From: Prolixibacteraceae bacterium JC049
GTDB lineage: Bacteria > Bacteroidota > Bacteroidia > Bacteroidales > Prolixibacteraceae
Assembly (NCBI GenBank): GCA_023369685.1
Contig: SACZ01000001.1
Coordinates: forward strand, 434,381-498,380
Reading direction: 5' to 3'
DNA length: 64,000 bases
The notes beneath the pieces are model-generated. The model saw only the letters and a list, made by a program, of their open reading frames with translations, did no database searches and was not told the origin of the DNA. Shown here one piece after another: positions 8,374-15,417 of the stretch (the stretch's first letter is position 1; every line of letters starts with the position of its first letter). The position numbers and the translations under genes were made by a program.

Positions 8374-8414
8374 GAGACAGTTCGTAAACATCCTGTCTAT
8401 AAACAAAACTAGTT
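8374..8414 (+). promoter_or_regulatory. preQ1-I riboswitch
   Basis: AGACAG (8375-8380) pairs with CTGTCT (8393-8398) to give P1. The loop TTCGTAAACATC carries the conserved C-rich end, and the A-rich tail ATAAACAAAACTAG follows P1 directly, matching the H-type pseudoknot layout of class I preQ1 aptamers. It lies 80 bases before a queuosine-precursor transporter gene, with queF next downstream, which supports the call. The tail ends exactly at the ATG of a 27-codon ORF (8415), so ligand binding would be expected to mask that start. Not covariance-model tested. Confidence 0.82.
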
Positions 8415-8498
8415 ATGAAAATAGAACTTAGATATTTCCATTTTAATGGAAGCGCTTCTACTTTGGCGTTGGAGAAGAGGGAAGGGGGGCGTTTATGA
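8415..8498 (+). CDS. 27-aa leader ORF between riboswitch and yhhQ
   Basis: It begins with the ATG immediately after the riboswitch tail, encodes a 27-residue peptide without similarity I can recognise, and ends with a TGA that overlaps the yhhQ ATG (ATGA at 8495-8498). This layout predicts translational coupling: ribosomes ending the leader would restart on yhhQ. A G-rich tract just before the yhhQ ATG could act as a Shine-Dalgarno-like site, which is unusual for this phylum. The alternative is that the ORF is accidental and yhhQ starts on its own. Confidence 0.5.
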   Translation: MKIELRYFHFNGSASTLALEKREGGRL

Positions 8499-9124
8499 TT
8501 TTTACAAAAGAACAACGCGTATTTTTAGCACTTACCACAGTATTTATTAGCTTGTTGGTAGTTAGCAACGTGATTGCTGTTAAGACGGTTTCAATTGGTG
8601 GATTAATTGGACCAGCTGCAGTTATCTGCTATTCGTTAACCTTTGCTGTAACCGATACCATTTCCGAAATCTGGGGTAGAAAAACGACTCAGTTTTTGGT
8701 TTTGTTGGGATTGGGAGCGGCAGTGTTGTCTGCACTTTTTATTCGTTGGGCCATTGTTATGAAAGGATCTCCTTTTTGGGAGAATCAGGAACAGTACGAA
8801 TTAATTTTAGGTAGTAATTTACGGATTGTAATTGCAAGCTTGTTGGCCTATATTGTTAGTCAAACACATGATGTGTGGGCTTTCCATTTTTGGAAACGCT
8901 TGACAAATGGCAAGTATTTATGGTTGCGTAATAACTTGTCATCGATGGTTTCTCAGTTGTTGGATACGGTGATCTTTATTGTGGTGGCATTTTACGGAAC
9001 AGGAGCTCCTATGTGGACAATGATTGTTGGGCAATACTTGATTAAGTTAGGAATTGCAGCTTTAGATACGCCATTAGTGTATGCTATGGTTGGATTTATA
9101 AAGAAAAGAGTGCTTAAGGGATAA
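8495..9124 (+). CDS. yhhQ: Queuosine precursor transporter, YhhQ family
   Basis: Inner-membrane uptake protein for preQ0/preQ1, the deazaguanine precursors of queuosine in tRNA. 209 residues with about six hydrophobic segments. Family landmarks are AVTDTISEIWGRK near residue 51 and SQTHDVWAFHFWKR near 122, followed by LRNNLSSMVSQLLDT. The preQ1 riboswitch upstream and queF downstream agree with this role and suggest feedback control by preQ1. The start overlaps the leader ORF stop. Called qptR in some annotations. Confidence 0.92.
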   Translation: MIFTKEQRVFLALTTVFISLLVVSNVIAVKTVSIGGLIGPAAVICYSLTFAVTDTISEIWGRKTTQFLVLLGLGAAVLSALFIRWAIVMKGSPFWENQEQYELILGSNLRIVIASLLAYIVSQTHDVWAFHFWKRLTNGKYLWLRNNLSSMVSQLLDTVIFIVVAFYGTGAPMWTMIVGQYLIKLGIAALDTPLVYAMVGFIKKRVLKG

Positions 9125-9133
9125 TAAATAAAA

Positions 9134-9156
9134 GGCACGGATTGCAAATCCGCGCC
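9134..9156. repeat. REP-like palindrome, family A
   Basis: GGCACGGATT, GCA, AATCCGCGCC: a 10-bp stem with one G-T mismatch, just after the yhhQ stop. It may also act as the yhhQ 3' end hairpin. A diverged second copy lies at 9275-9303. Confidence 0.65.
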
Positions 9157-9190
9157 AGCGAAGGTTAAAGGGATAATATAAAAGAATTAT

Positions 9191-9250
9191 TGCTGCCGCG
9201 CAAATCTTTCGAGTGGTGTGTGTGCCAAACGATGGGAATTGTTTGGTAGC
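9191..9250. repeat. Multi-hairpin repeat, family B, copy 1
   Basis: A 60-base element beginning GCTGCCGCGC and ending TTTGGTAGC. The ends can pair with each other, and two inner dyads are present (around AATCTTT, and CCAAACGAT with ATTGTTTGG). Copy 2 lies beyond queF at 10234-10296. In the second dyad one C-G pair of copy 2 is replaced by A-T here, a compensatory change that supports conserved pairing. Confidence 0.7.
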
Positions 9251-9274
9251 GCTCAATTGTTTAAGTGTTTTAAA

Positions 9275-9303
9275 GCTAGCACAGATTACAAATCTGTATT
9301 AGT
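9275..9303. repeat. REP-like palindrome, family A, diverged copy
   Basis: GCTAGCACAGATT, ACA, AATCTGTATTAGT: a 13-bp dyad with a few mismatches, clearly related to the copy at 9134-9156 (both have the form GCACRGATT...AATCYG). It lies just upstream of queF. Confidence 0.6.
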
Positions 9304-9320
9304 AAATACTGACTATAGAT

Positions 9321-10208
9321 ATGATGCAAAATAAAATCAATGAGCCTGTTGAGGCAACTCATCTAGGAAAAAAATCAGAGTTTCCAGAGCAATACGATGC
9401 TTCTGTTTTGGTTGCGGTACCTCGCTATGAGAACAGAAAAATATATAATATTGAAGAACGACCTTCCATTTTTGTGGGGAAGGATGTTTGGCATGCTTAC
9501 GAGTTGGGTTTTTTAACCGAAATAGGTTTGCCTGTAACGGGAATGCTGAAATTGGTTTATGGTGCTGATAATCTTTTTTTGGTCGAGAGTAAATCATTGA
9601 AATTGTATCTTAACTCTTTCAATATGTCGAATTTTGGAAAAAACAGACAGGAAGGAATCGAAGAGGTACTTACGTTAATAAAAGCTGATCTTGACAAATG
9701 TTTAGGAACAAATGTCGATGTTAGTTTTATGGAAGATGGGCAAGAGAAGAAGTTGGATTTTAATGATTTCGACCTACTGGAACAGCATCCCGATGCAGAG
9801 TTAGTAGATTACACTCACTTTAATGAAAGCCCGGAGTTATTAGAGTCAGTTGCGGGAAAAGTATTAAAGGTTGGAAGTCATTTGCTGAGAAGTAACTGTA
9901 AAATTACCCATCAGCCCGATTGGGGAAGTGTATATATTAATATTGAAGGGGAAAGTATTCCTTCAAAGATGTCTTTGTTGAAGTATCTGGTTTCTTTCCG
10001 AAATGAGAATCATTTTCACGAAGAAGTATGCGAGATGATTTATAAGCGACTTTATGATGTTTTTAGTCCGAAAAAACTGATGGTAGCATGTTTGTTTACC
10101 CGACGAGGAGGTATTGACATTTGCCCAGTAAGAGCATCACATGAAAGCTTACTTCCGACTAATCTTATAGATGTAGATAGCAGGGATTGTAAGCTGATAA
10201 GGCAGTAA
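9321..10208 (+). CDS. queF: QueF, NADPH-dependent 7-cyano-7-deazaguanine reductase (long form)
   Basis: Reduces the nitrile of preQ0 to the primary amine of preQ1 in queuosine biosynthesis. The 295 residues match the bimodular (type II) QueF, two tunnel-fold halves in one chain. The N-terminal half has the QueF motif ESKSLKLYLNSF (89-100); the C-terminal half has the catalytic Cys193 in LLRSNCKITHQPDWGS, with Asp200, and the His/Glu pair in NHFHEE (about 231-235). Reads from the first of two adjacent ATGs. It is bracketed by repeats and follows yhhQ by 196 bases. No second riboswitch is seen directly before it. Confidence 0.95.
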   Translation: MMQNKINEPVEATHLGKKSEFPEQYDASVLVAVPRYENRKIYNIEERPSIFVGKDVWHAYELGFLTEIGLPVTGMLKLVYGADNLFLVESKSLKLYLNSFNMSNFGKNRQEGIEEVLTLIKADLDKCLGTNVDVSFMEDGQEKKLDFNDFDLLEQHPDAELVDYTHFNESPELLESVAGKVLKVGSHLLRSNCKITHQPDWGSVYINIEGESIPSKMSLLKYLVSFRNENHFHEEVCEMIYKRLYDVFSPKKLMVACLFTRRGGIDICPVRASHESLLPTNLIDVDSRDCKLIRQ

Positions 10209-10233
10209 AAATGGCTGATAAAATTGATTTAGC

Positions 10234-10296
10234 TGCTGCCGCGCGAATCTTTCGCGTGGTGTGTGTTTACCACACGATAGGAATCGTGCGGTAGCA
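10234..10296. repeat. Multi-hairpin repeat, family B, copy 2
   Basis: The best-paired copy. An outer stem joins GCTGCCGC to GCGGTAGC, a first inner hairpin is CGCGAA-TCT-TTCGCG, a second dyad is GTGGT/ACCAC, and a third is CCACACGAT with ATCGTGCGG around AGGA. It folds into a small branched structure on either strand. It lies directly downstream of queF. Confidence 0.75.
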
Positions 10297-10310
10297 TTGT
10301 TTAGAGCTGT

Positions 10311-10386
10311 AAAAGTTGAAAAGTATAAAAGTCAAAAGAGTGGTATTGACAAACCATCTTCTTTTTAACCTTTATACTTTTTAACT
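10311..10386. repeat. Inverted purine/pyrimidine tract between convergent genes
   Basis: A purine-rich tract at 10315-10340 and a pyrimidine-rich tract at 10358-10385 are inverted copies of each other (shared core AAGTATAAA) with a 17-nt spacer. It may form one long imperfect hairpin that ends both queF and the S9 peptidase transcripts. The tracts belong to the recurrent GAAAAGTTAAAAGG-type motif of this window. Confidence 0.55.
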
Positions 10387-10395
10387 ATTCCTACT

Positions 10396-12492
10396 TTATT
10401 TCAGCCATTTGTCTAGCCAAGCAAAGTATTCTCTTTGCCACAATATTCCATTCTGAGCTTTTAGTACCCAGTGATTTTCCTCTGGGAAATAAAGGAATCG
10501 TGCAGGTAGACCTTTTAGAATAGCAGCGTTGTATGCCCCCATTCCCTGTGTATATGGAATTCTGAAATCCTTTCCTCCATGGATAACCATTAACGGAGTG
10601 TCCCACTTGTCTACAAAACGGTGAGGAGAGAATTTGTAAGAGCGTTGAGCTGCTTTGTTCTTCTTGTCCCAGTATGCGCCACCGTAATCCCAATTAACAA
10701 ACCACATTTCTTCAGTGGTAGTGTACATCTGTTCGAAATTGAATATTCCACAGTGAGAGATAAATGCTTTGAAGCGTTTGTTGTGGTTTCCGGCCAGGTA
10801 AAATACAGAAAATCCGCCATAGCTGGCTCCCACTGCACCTAATTTATCTTCATCTACATAAGGCTCTTTCGAAACAGCATCGATAGCGCTTAGGTAATCT
10901 TTAATATTTTGACCACCGTAGTCCTTACTAATTTGCTCTAGCCATTCCATGCCGAAGCCTGGCAATCCTCTGCGGTTAGGAGCAACAATGATATAATCGT
11001 TGGCTGCCATCATCTGGAAATTCCAGCGGTAGCTCCAGAATTGACTTACAGTTCCCTGTGGCCCTCCCTGACAATATAGTAGAGCAGGGTACTTTTTCTT
11101 TGGATCGAAATGAGGAGGATAAATTACCCAAACCAACATGTCTTTATTGTCTGTTGTTTTTACCCAACGCTTTTCTACTTTACCAAAAGTAAGTTGATCC
11201 ATCATTGGTTTGTTGGTGTTGGTAAGCGCTTTGGCTTTTCCTGTTTTCGGATCAACAGAATAAATTTCTGCAGGTTGCGACATGCTTACCTTTTGAGCAA
11301 CAAGTAAATTTCCTGCTTCGGCAATGGTTTGATAATTGTGAACTCCCTCTGTTATCTTGCGAATTTCACCATCGGCCAGTGTTATGTTGTAGATTTCATC
11401 TGTAGCGTGGTGGTCGCTAATAAACCAAATGGATTTACTGTCTTTCGACCATGAAAGGTGTCCGACATTTTGCTCCCATTGCTTAGAGTAGTTGGTGCGA
11501 GTGCCTTTTTTCAGGTCGGCCACAAAAAGACGAAGTTGATCTGCTTCGTAGCCTTCGCGCTCCATGCTTTCCCATGCTAAGTATTTTCCATCAGGAGAAA
11601 AGGTTGGATTCCAGTCGTAACCCATATTTCCTTTGGTGAAATTTTCTGTCTTTTTTGTTTCAGTATGGTATAGGAAAATTTCAGAATTGGTAGATAGTGC
11701 GTATTCTTTACCATTTTTCTTTTTGCACGAATAGGCCAATGTTTTTCCATCAGGACTCCAGTTAACCTGTTCGGTGCCTCCAAAAGGATTCATAGGTGCA
11801 TCATACTTTTCTCCTTTCATAATATCTATTCCCTGACTTAATTTCCCTTCGGTATAGTTTCCTATGAAAAGATGATTGTACTTGAAGTCGCTCCAGTGAT
11901 CCCAGTGGCGATACATGATGTCGTTTTCAATTCGGGCATTCGCTTTTGGTAGATCAGCATGTTTGTCGTTAACAGTTTGGTCTAACTTTACTTCTTGTAC
12001 ATATACTACTTTGTCTAATGTAGGAGCATATTTGAAACCAGCTAAGCCGCCTTTAATATCTGAAACCTGAATTTTATTTGTACCATCAGGATTCATTTCC
12101 CATAGCTGAACCGAACCGCTCTTGGCAGACAGATAGCCAATTTTTTTACCATCAGGTCGCCAAACAGCAGCAAATTCCTTCTCTTTGGTGTCTGTGATTT
12201 GTGTTGGAGTTCCTCCTGCTGTAGGAACGGTGTAAAGATCTCTGTACGATCGATCCTCTTCAATGTTGAAGTGCGTAACACCGTATAAAACTGTTTTTCC
12301 ATTAGGGCTCACTTCTACACCTCCAATGCGTCCGAAACTCCATAGTAATTCGGGAGTCATTACATCCGATTTAAGTTGTGGAACCTCCGGATGGTATCCT
12401 TTCTTTGAAGTTGCTTGTTGATCTGCTTTTTGAGCAGTACAGCCAGTTAGTAGAGCTGCAATTACAAGCACATTTAGTAATTGTTTCTTCAT
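10396..12492 (-). CDS. S9-family serine peptidase lipoprotein (dipeptidyl-peptidase type)
   Basis: Envelope-anchored peptidase predicted to release di- or oligopeptides outside the cytoplasm. The 698-residue product starts with a lipoprotein signal (LLTGC, Cys18). Its first half is a beta-propeller with repeated WSPDGK/FSPDGK blades, and the second half is an alpha/beta-hydrolase domain with Ser557 (GASYGGF), Asp642 (HGGKDFR) and His674 (ENHWV) as the catalytic triad. It resembles DPP5/S9C enzymes, but the exact class is uncertain. The ATG at 12492 gives the lipoprotein signal; the frame stays open upstream to 12651 with a non-conserved hydrophobic stretch, which I reject. Confidence 0.92.
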   Translation of the reverse strand: MKKQLLNVLVIAALLTGCTAQKADQQATSKKGYHPEVPQLKSDVMTPELLWSFGRIGGVEVSPNGKTVLYGVTHFNIEEDRSYRDLYTVPTAGGTPTQITDTKEKEFAAVWRPDGKKIGYLSAKSGSVQLWEMNPDGTNKIQVSDIKGGLAGFKYAPTLDKVVYVQEVKLDQTVNDKHADLPKANARIENDIMYRHWDHWSDFKYNHLFIGNYTEGKLSQGIDIMKGEKYDAPMNPFGGTEQVNWSPDGKTLAYSCKKKNGKEYALSTNSEIFLYHTETKKTENFTKGNMGYDWNPTFSPDGKYLAWESMEREGYEADQLRLFVADLKKGTRTNYSKQWEQNVGHLSWSKDSKSIWFISDHHATDEIYNITLADGEIRKITEGVHNYQTIAEAGNLLVAQKVSMSQPAEIYSVDPKTGKAKALTNTNKPMMDQLTFGKVEKRWVKTTDNKDMLVWVIYPPHFDPKKKYPALLYCQGGPQGTVSQFWSYRWNFQMMAANDYIIVAPNRRGLPGFGMEWLEQISKDYGGQNIKDYLSAIDAVSKEPYVDEDKLGAVGASYGGFSVFYLAGNHNKRFKAFISHCGIFNFEQMYTTTEEMWFVNWDYGGAYWDKKNKAAQRSYKFSPHRFVDKWDTPLMVIHGGKDFRIPYTQGMGAYNAAILKGLPARFLYFPEENHWVLKAQNGILWQREYFAWLDKWLK

Positions 12493-12751
12493 GTTTATCT
12501 GATTCTTTTTTGAATTTCTCTTTATGAGAATGTGAAAATACACCATTGAATAGGTGAATGCAAGAAAGCTGTCGAAAAGCAGGTTGGATGGATGAAAGTT
12601 GAAAAGTAGCAAAGTGAACATGGTAAATATGAATTGGGGGAATGGAAGCACGAAATGTTGCAGAGGGTGGGGAGAATGAGTAGACTGGAGTTGGAGTGTC
12701 GTCGTGAACGAGGCAAGGTAATTCTGATGCTATTTTGTTGATTTTAATGTT

Positions 12752-12784
12752 AAAACTCTCCTCTTGTAAAAAAGGAGAGCTTTT
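12752..12784 (-). terminator. Terminator of the secreted protein gene at 12797-13261
   Basis: CTCTCC (12756-12761) pairs with GGAGAG (12774-12779), flanked by AAAA on the left and TTTT on the right, so it ends in T residues on the minus strand directly after the stop of the gene at 12797. Confidence 0.65.
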
Positions 12785-12796
12785 GCTAGTGGATAT

Positions 12797-13261
12797 CTAT
12801 CTGTTAAATGGAGGGTAAGGAACTGTTCCTGTTAAAATGTAGGGTGTAGATACACAGATAGGTAGTGGTTTGTAGCCAGAATCTATCCCTCTGATAGGGT
12901 TGATGATAGGGTAGCAATAACCTAATGCTCCGTATACATAGTAAGTAAAAGTACCATCGGCATTGTCATAATAGTAAGATCCAGACTGTGGGAACCAGTG
13001 AAAGTTCATTTGTCCAATTGAACCTATTGCCAGAGCACTTGAAAGACTTTGAATGTTGTTGTTAGCATCCATGTTTACTGTAATATCAATTTCTACTCCT
13101 GTGCCTGTGTAGGGGTTTGGGTCAATCGAGTGTCTGATTACCATACCTTGTGAGGCTTCCCAGTAAGCTGGATTGTTGTCTGTTGAAACAGTTTGAGCAT
13201 TAGAGCTTAGAGAAAATGATGCTAAAATGCATGCGATAGATAATAATTTAAATAGTTTCAT
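12797..13261 (-). CDS. Hypothetical secreted protein, 154 aa
   Basis: No family recognised. A clear signal peptide (hydrophobic 7-19, cleavage after SNA at 20-22) leads to a mature chain of about 130 residues rich in Tyr, Asn, Pro and Gly. A central strand-like region (EIDITVNMDANNNI) and two cysteines near the end (CYPI, PICVS) suggest a small beta-rich secreted protein. It has its own terminator. The next minus-strand gene upstream ends about 240 bases away and has its own terminator too. Confidence 0.75.
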   Translation of the reverse strand: MKLFKLLSIACILASFSLSSNAQTVSTDNNPAYWEASQGMVIRHSIDPNPYTGTGVEIDITVNMDANNNIQSLSSALAIGSIGQMNFHWFPQSGSYYYDNADGTFTYYVYGALGYCYPIINPIRGIDSGYKPLPICVSTPYILTGTVPYPPFNR

Positions 13262-13424
13262 AATTATAGTTTATTGGTTTTAAACATCTTATTTACGAAA
13301 CTATATCAATAATGTTTCAATTTTTGTTGTGTTATCTGTTTGTATGTGAGAAAATTGTGATTTTTAAAATATTCTGAATATATAAATAGTGTGTTGTTTT
13401 TTGTGTGTCGAGAGGTTTTTTAAT

Positions 13425-13455
13425 AAAAAAGCCTACTCACGAAAGTGAATAGGCT
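13425..13455 (-). terminator. Terminator of the NigD-like gene
   Basis: AGCCTA-C-TCAC pairs with GTGA-A-TAGGCT around a GAAA loop (one internal mismatch). On the minus strand it is followed by six T residues. It lies about 50 bases after the stop of the gene at 13504. Confidence 0.85.
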
Positions 13456-13503
13456 CGATCAAACCCTAATTGCGATGAAACGATGATCGGTTGATCACCT
13501 ATT

Positions 13504-14202
13504 TCATTCTACCGAATGTGTGTATGAGAACGTTTTCTCATACCAATGATTGTCGTATTCTTTGGCTTTTACCTTAATTTTAACCTCTTGATTATTGGTT
13601 AAATTAAGACTGTTCAAGTCAAAGCTTACAAGTCCTGTTAATAAGTTATTTCTATAGTCGTCATTTTCGTTATGGCGCAATTCTAAAAGAATTGTCCCAT
13701 TGTCATCAGTTGCATTGTTTGGATCCTTTACAAGATTAATAAAGTGAATTTTGCCCCCTCCGTAATAGTCGAATTTAAAATTGAGGTAATTGTTGGTAAT
13801 CCACATATCTTTCACTCTTAATGGATCGTGACCAATTGAATCTTTATTGGCTTCGGTTAATTCCAAAATACTTTTTGTAAGAATCTCTTTTAATGCATTT
13901 ACTTTTACCAAATACTTTTTCTTGTCTGCAGTATGTTTGTCGCCAAGTATTGTGTAGTTTACAACTACACGCTGGTTGTTTTTTGTTTTGAAGTGAGGAT
14001 AACCAAAAGCGACTGGCTGAAGTACCGTATTTTCATCATCTAGTTGAAGAGTATAATCGATATCGCTATCTCCATGTTTATCTACTGTTGCTATAGCTAC
14101 CCAGAAATTTCCTAATGAATAACCATCATTATCATCATTACAGCCCATTAATATGGTCAACGATAAAAGCGTTGCCAATATTCCCCATCCTAATTTCTTC
14201 AT
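13504..14202 (-). CDS. NigD-like lipoprotein
   Basis: A 232-residue Bacteroidota lipoprotein. The signal ends at Cys21 (LTILMGC) and is followed by an acidic CNDDNDGYSLGNFWVAIATV segment, the hallmark of the NigD-like N-terminal domain; the rest is a predicted beta-sandwich. The first member was found next to a bacteriocin (nigrescin) gene, but most copies have no bacteriocin nearby and the function is unknown. None is seen here. The gene is monocistronic, with its own terminator. Confidence 0.85.
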   Translation of the reverse strand: MKKLGWGILATLLSLTILMGCNDDNDGYSLGNFWVAIATVDKHGDSDIDYTLQLDDENTVLQPVAFGYPHFKTKNNQRVVVNYTILGDKHTADKKKYLVKVNALKEILTKSILELTEANKDSIGHDPLRVKDMWITNNYLNFKFDYYGGGKIHFINLVKDPNNATDDNGTILLELRHNENDDYRNNLLTGLVSFDLNSLNLTNNQEVKIKVKAKEYDNHWYEKTFSYTHSVE

Positions 14203-14556
14203 CTCGCAAAAATTTTAGTTCAACACCTGTAGGGTGTGATGTTAAATAACTTTGGTAGTACCATATGTTGTAAGTATTACCATTTGTTTCACTAAATACA
14301 CAAAAAAATGTTGTTTGTACTTCATTGATGCAAGGTGTGAAGAAAGGTTGCGTTAGAGGGAGATAATTTTGGATACAGAAGGAAATGAGGCGTTGACTTA
14401 TTAAAAGTATTTTTCAATGTGGTTCTTTTTCAGGTTAGTTTATTGTTTTTAGTATGTTGCTCAGTTGTATTTTTTTGTTTCATTTTTTCTGAAAAAGCTT
14501 TGGAGTTAAAATCAAAAACGAGTAAGTTTGTTACTCATTCTTTAGTTAGATTTGAA
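14203..14556. other. Divergent region before the polysaccharide-locus regulator
   Basis: 354 bases between the minus-strand NigD-like gene and the plus-strand regulator. The regulator frame is open from 14419, encoding a hydrophobic stretch, but the conserved start is at 14557. A TAGATTTG string (14547-14554) fits the -7 consensus but sits too close to the ATG to be convincing. Nothing else is recognised. Confidence 0.4.
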
Positions 14557-15099
14557 ATGTTAGACACCCTAATAACCTCAAAAACTCGAATTAAACTACT
14601 GCTCAAATTCTTCTTGAACAGTAAAACTCGCTCCTATTTGCGAGGGTTGGCTGAGGAGTTTGGAGAGTCTAGTAACGCAATCCGCGTTGAGTTGAATCGC
14701 ATGGAAGAGGCTGGTTTGTTATCTGCGGATAATGAAGGGAATAAGAAAATGTATCAAGCCAATGTTCTACATCCTTTATTCAACGATATTCATAATATTA
14801 TATTAAAACATGTAGGGATCGATAAAGTCATTCAGGAGATGGTTATCCGTGTTGGTGAACCTGATAGTGCTTGGTTGGTTGGAGATTTTGCAGAAGGGAA
14901 AGATGGTAAGATTATTGATTTGATTTTAGTTGGGGAAGACTTAGATAAGAACTACTTAAATAGGATTTCAACTAAGGTAGAGGCAATGATCAAACGAAAG
15001 GTGCGTTATATGGTCATTAGTCCAGAGGAGGCTAGTGATTTTATTGGGCATCAATCTCGAGCTTTAATGATCTGGAGGAAAGATCAGGAATGGAAGTAA
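14557..15099 (+). CDS. Winged-helix regulator with nucleotidyltransferase-like C-terminal domain
   Basis: A 180-residue protein at the head of the polysaccharide locus. Residues 1-75 form an ArsR/MarR-like winged helix (TRSYLRGLAEEF, then the recognition segment SSNAIRVELNRMEEAGLL). Residues about 103-155 follow the layout of small MNT-type nucleotidyltransferases, but the catalytic GS...DxD is degraded to WLVGDFAEG...IIDLILVG, so it is probably a ligand-binding or structural relic. I know similar proteins as first genes of Bacteroidota polysaccharide loci, which suggests local transcriptional control. I start at the ATG at 14557. The next gene is 318 bases away, so it may be transcribed apart from the locus. 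Confidence 0.8.
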   Translation: MLDTLITSKTRIKLLLKFFLNSKTRSYLRGLAEEFGESSNAIRVELNRMEEAGLLSADNEGNKKMYQANVLHPLFNDIHNIILKHVGIDKVIQEMVIRVGEPDSAWLVGDFAEGKDGKIIDLILVGEDLDKNYLNRISTKVEAMIKRKVRYMVISPEEASDFIGHQSRALMIWRKDQEWK

Positions 15100-15417
15100 G
15101 AGATTGATGAAATATATGGTGTGTGTTGTTGTGAAATTTCGACATATGCTATGTTGATAAAGAGATAAAGAATCATAAGGACGTGTTACTTGATATTCAG
15201 GACTGAAAATGTTCAAAAACAGAGACTCATAAATGGGACTCAGGAAGCGGAGCTGTGTTGAGAGGTATTCTTTCTGAAAATTGAAAAAGGCCTCAAGGAT
15301 GGTGTTTTTTTATATAATTCTATGGTATCTGAGTAACGATAGTATTAAATTACTTAATAATAGAAAATAACAGAGAGGCTTAATTGTTTGCTAATCTGTA
15401 CTTGATATTAAATACAA
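15100..15417. other. Leader region of the polysaccharide operon
   Basis: 318 bases without an ORF. A weak hairpin followed by a T-run (15284-15312, AAAAAG-GCC...GGT-GTTTTT) may end the regulator transcript or act as an attenuator ahead of the operon. The operon promoter must lie here or further upstream, but no clear TTG..TAnnTTTG pair stands out. Confidence 0.4.

Noticed and set aside
9125-9320. A second preQ1 riboswitch directly before queF
   Set aside because: Only REP-like dyads are seen; there is no P1/loop/A-rich tail arrangement.
9134-10296. Possible CRISPR-like array around queF
   Set aside because: The repeats are few, palindromic, of two different families and separated by a gene, with no regular spacers or cas genes.
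10391-10842. Short ORFs inside the S9 peptidase gene on both strands
   Set aside because: The peptidase frame carries the catalytic triad; the others are shadows.
12493-12651. 53-codon upstream extension of the S9 peptidase frame
   Set aside because: The internal ATG at 12492 begins a complete lipoprotein signal peptide; the extension is a hydrophobic, unlikely protein sequence with a repeat-like purine tract.
12690-12715. Fragment GTGTCGTCGTG resembling the family B repeat
   Set aside because: Too short and without a pairing partner to be called a copy.
14419-14556. 46-codon hydrophobic extension of the locus regulator
   Set aside because: Looks like a membrane segment by chance in A/T-rich DNA; the conserved protein begins at MLDTLITSKT (14557).
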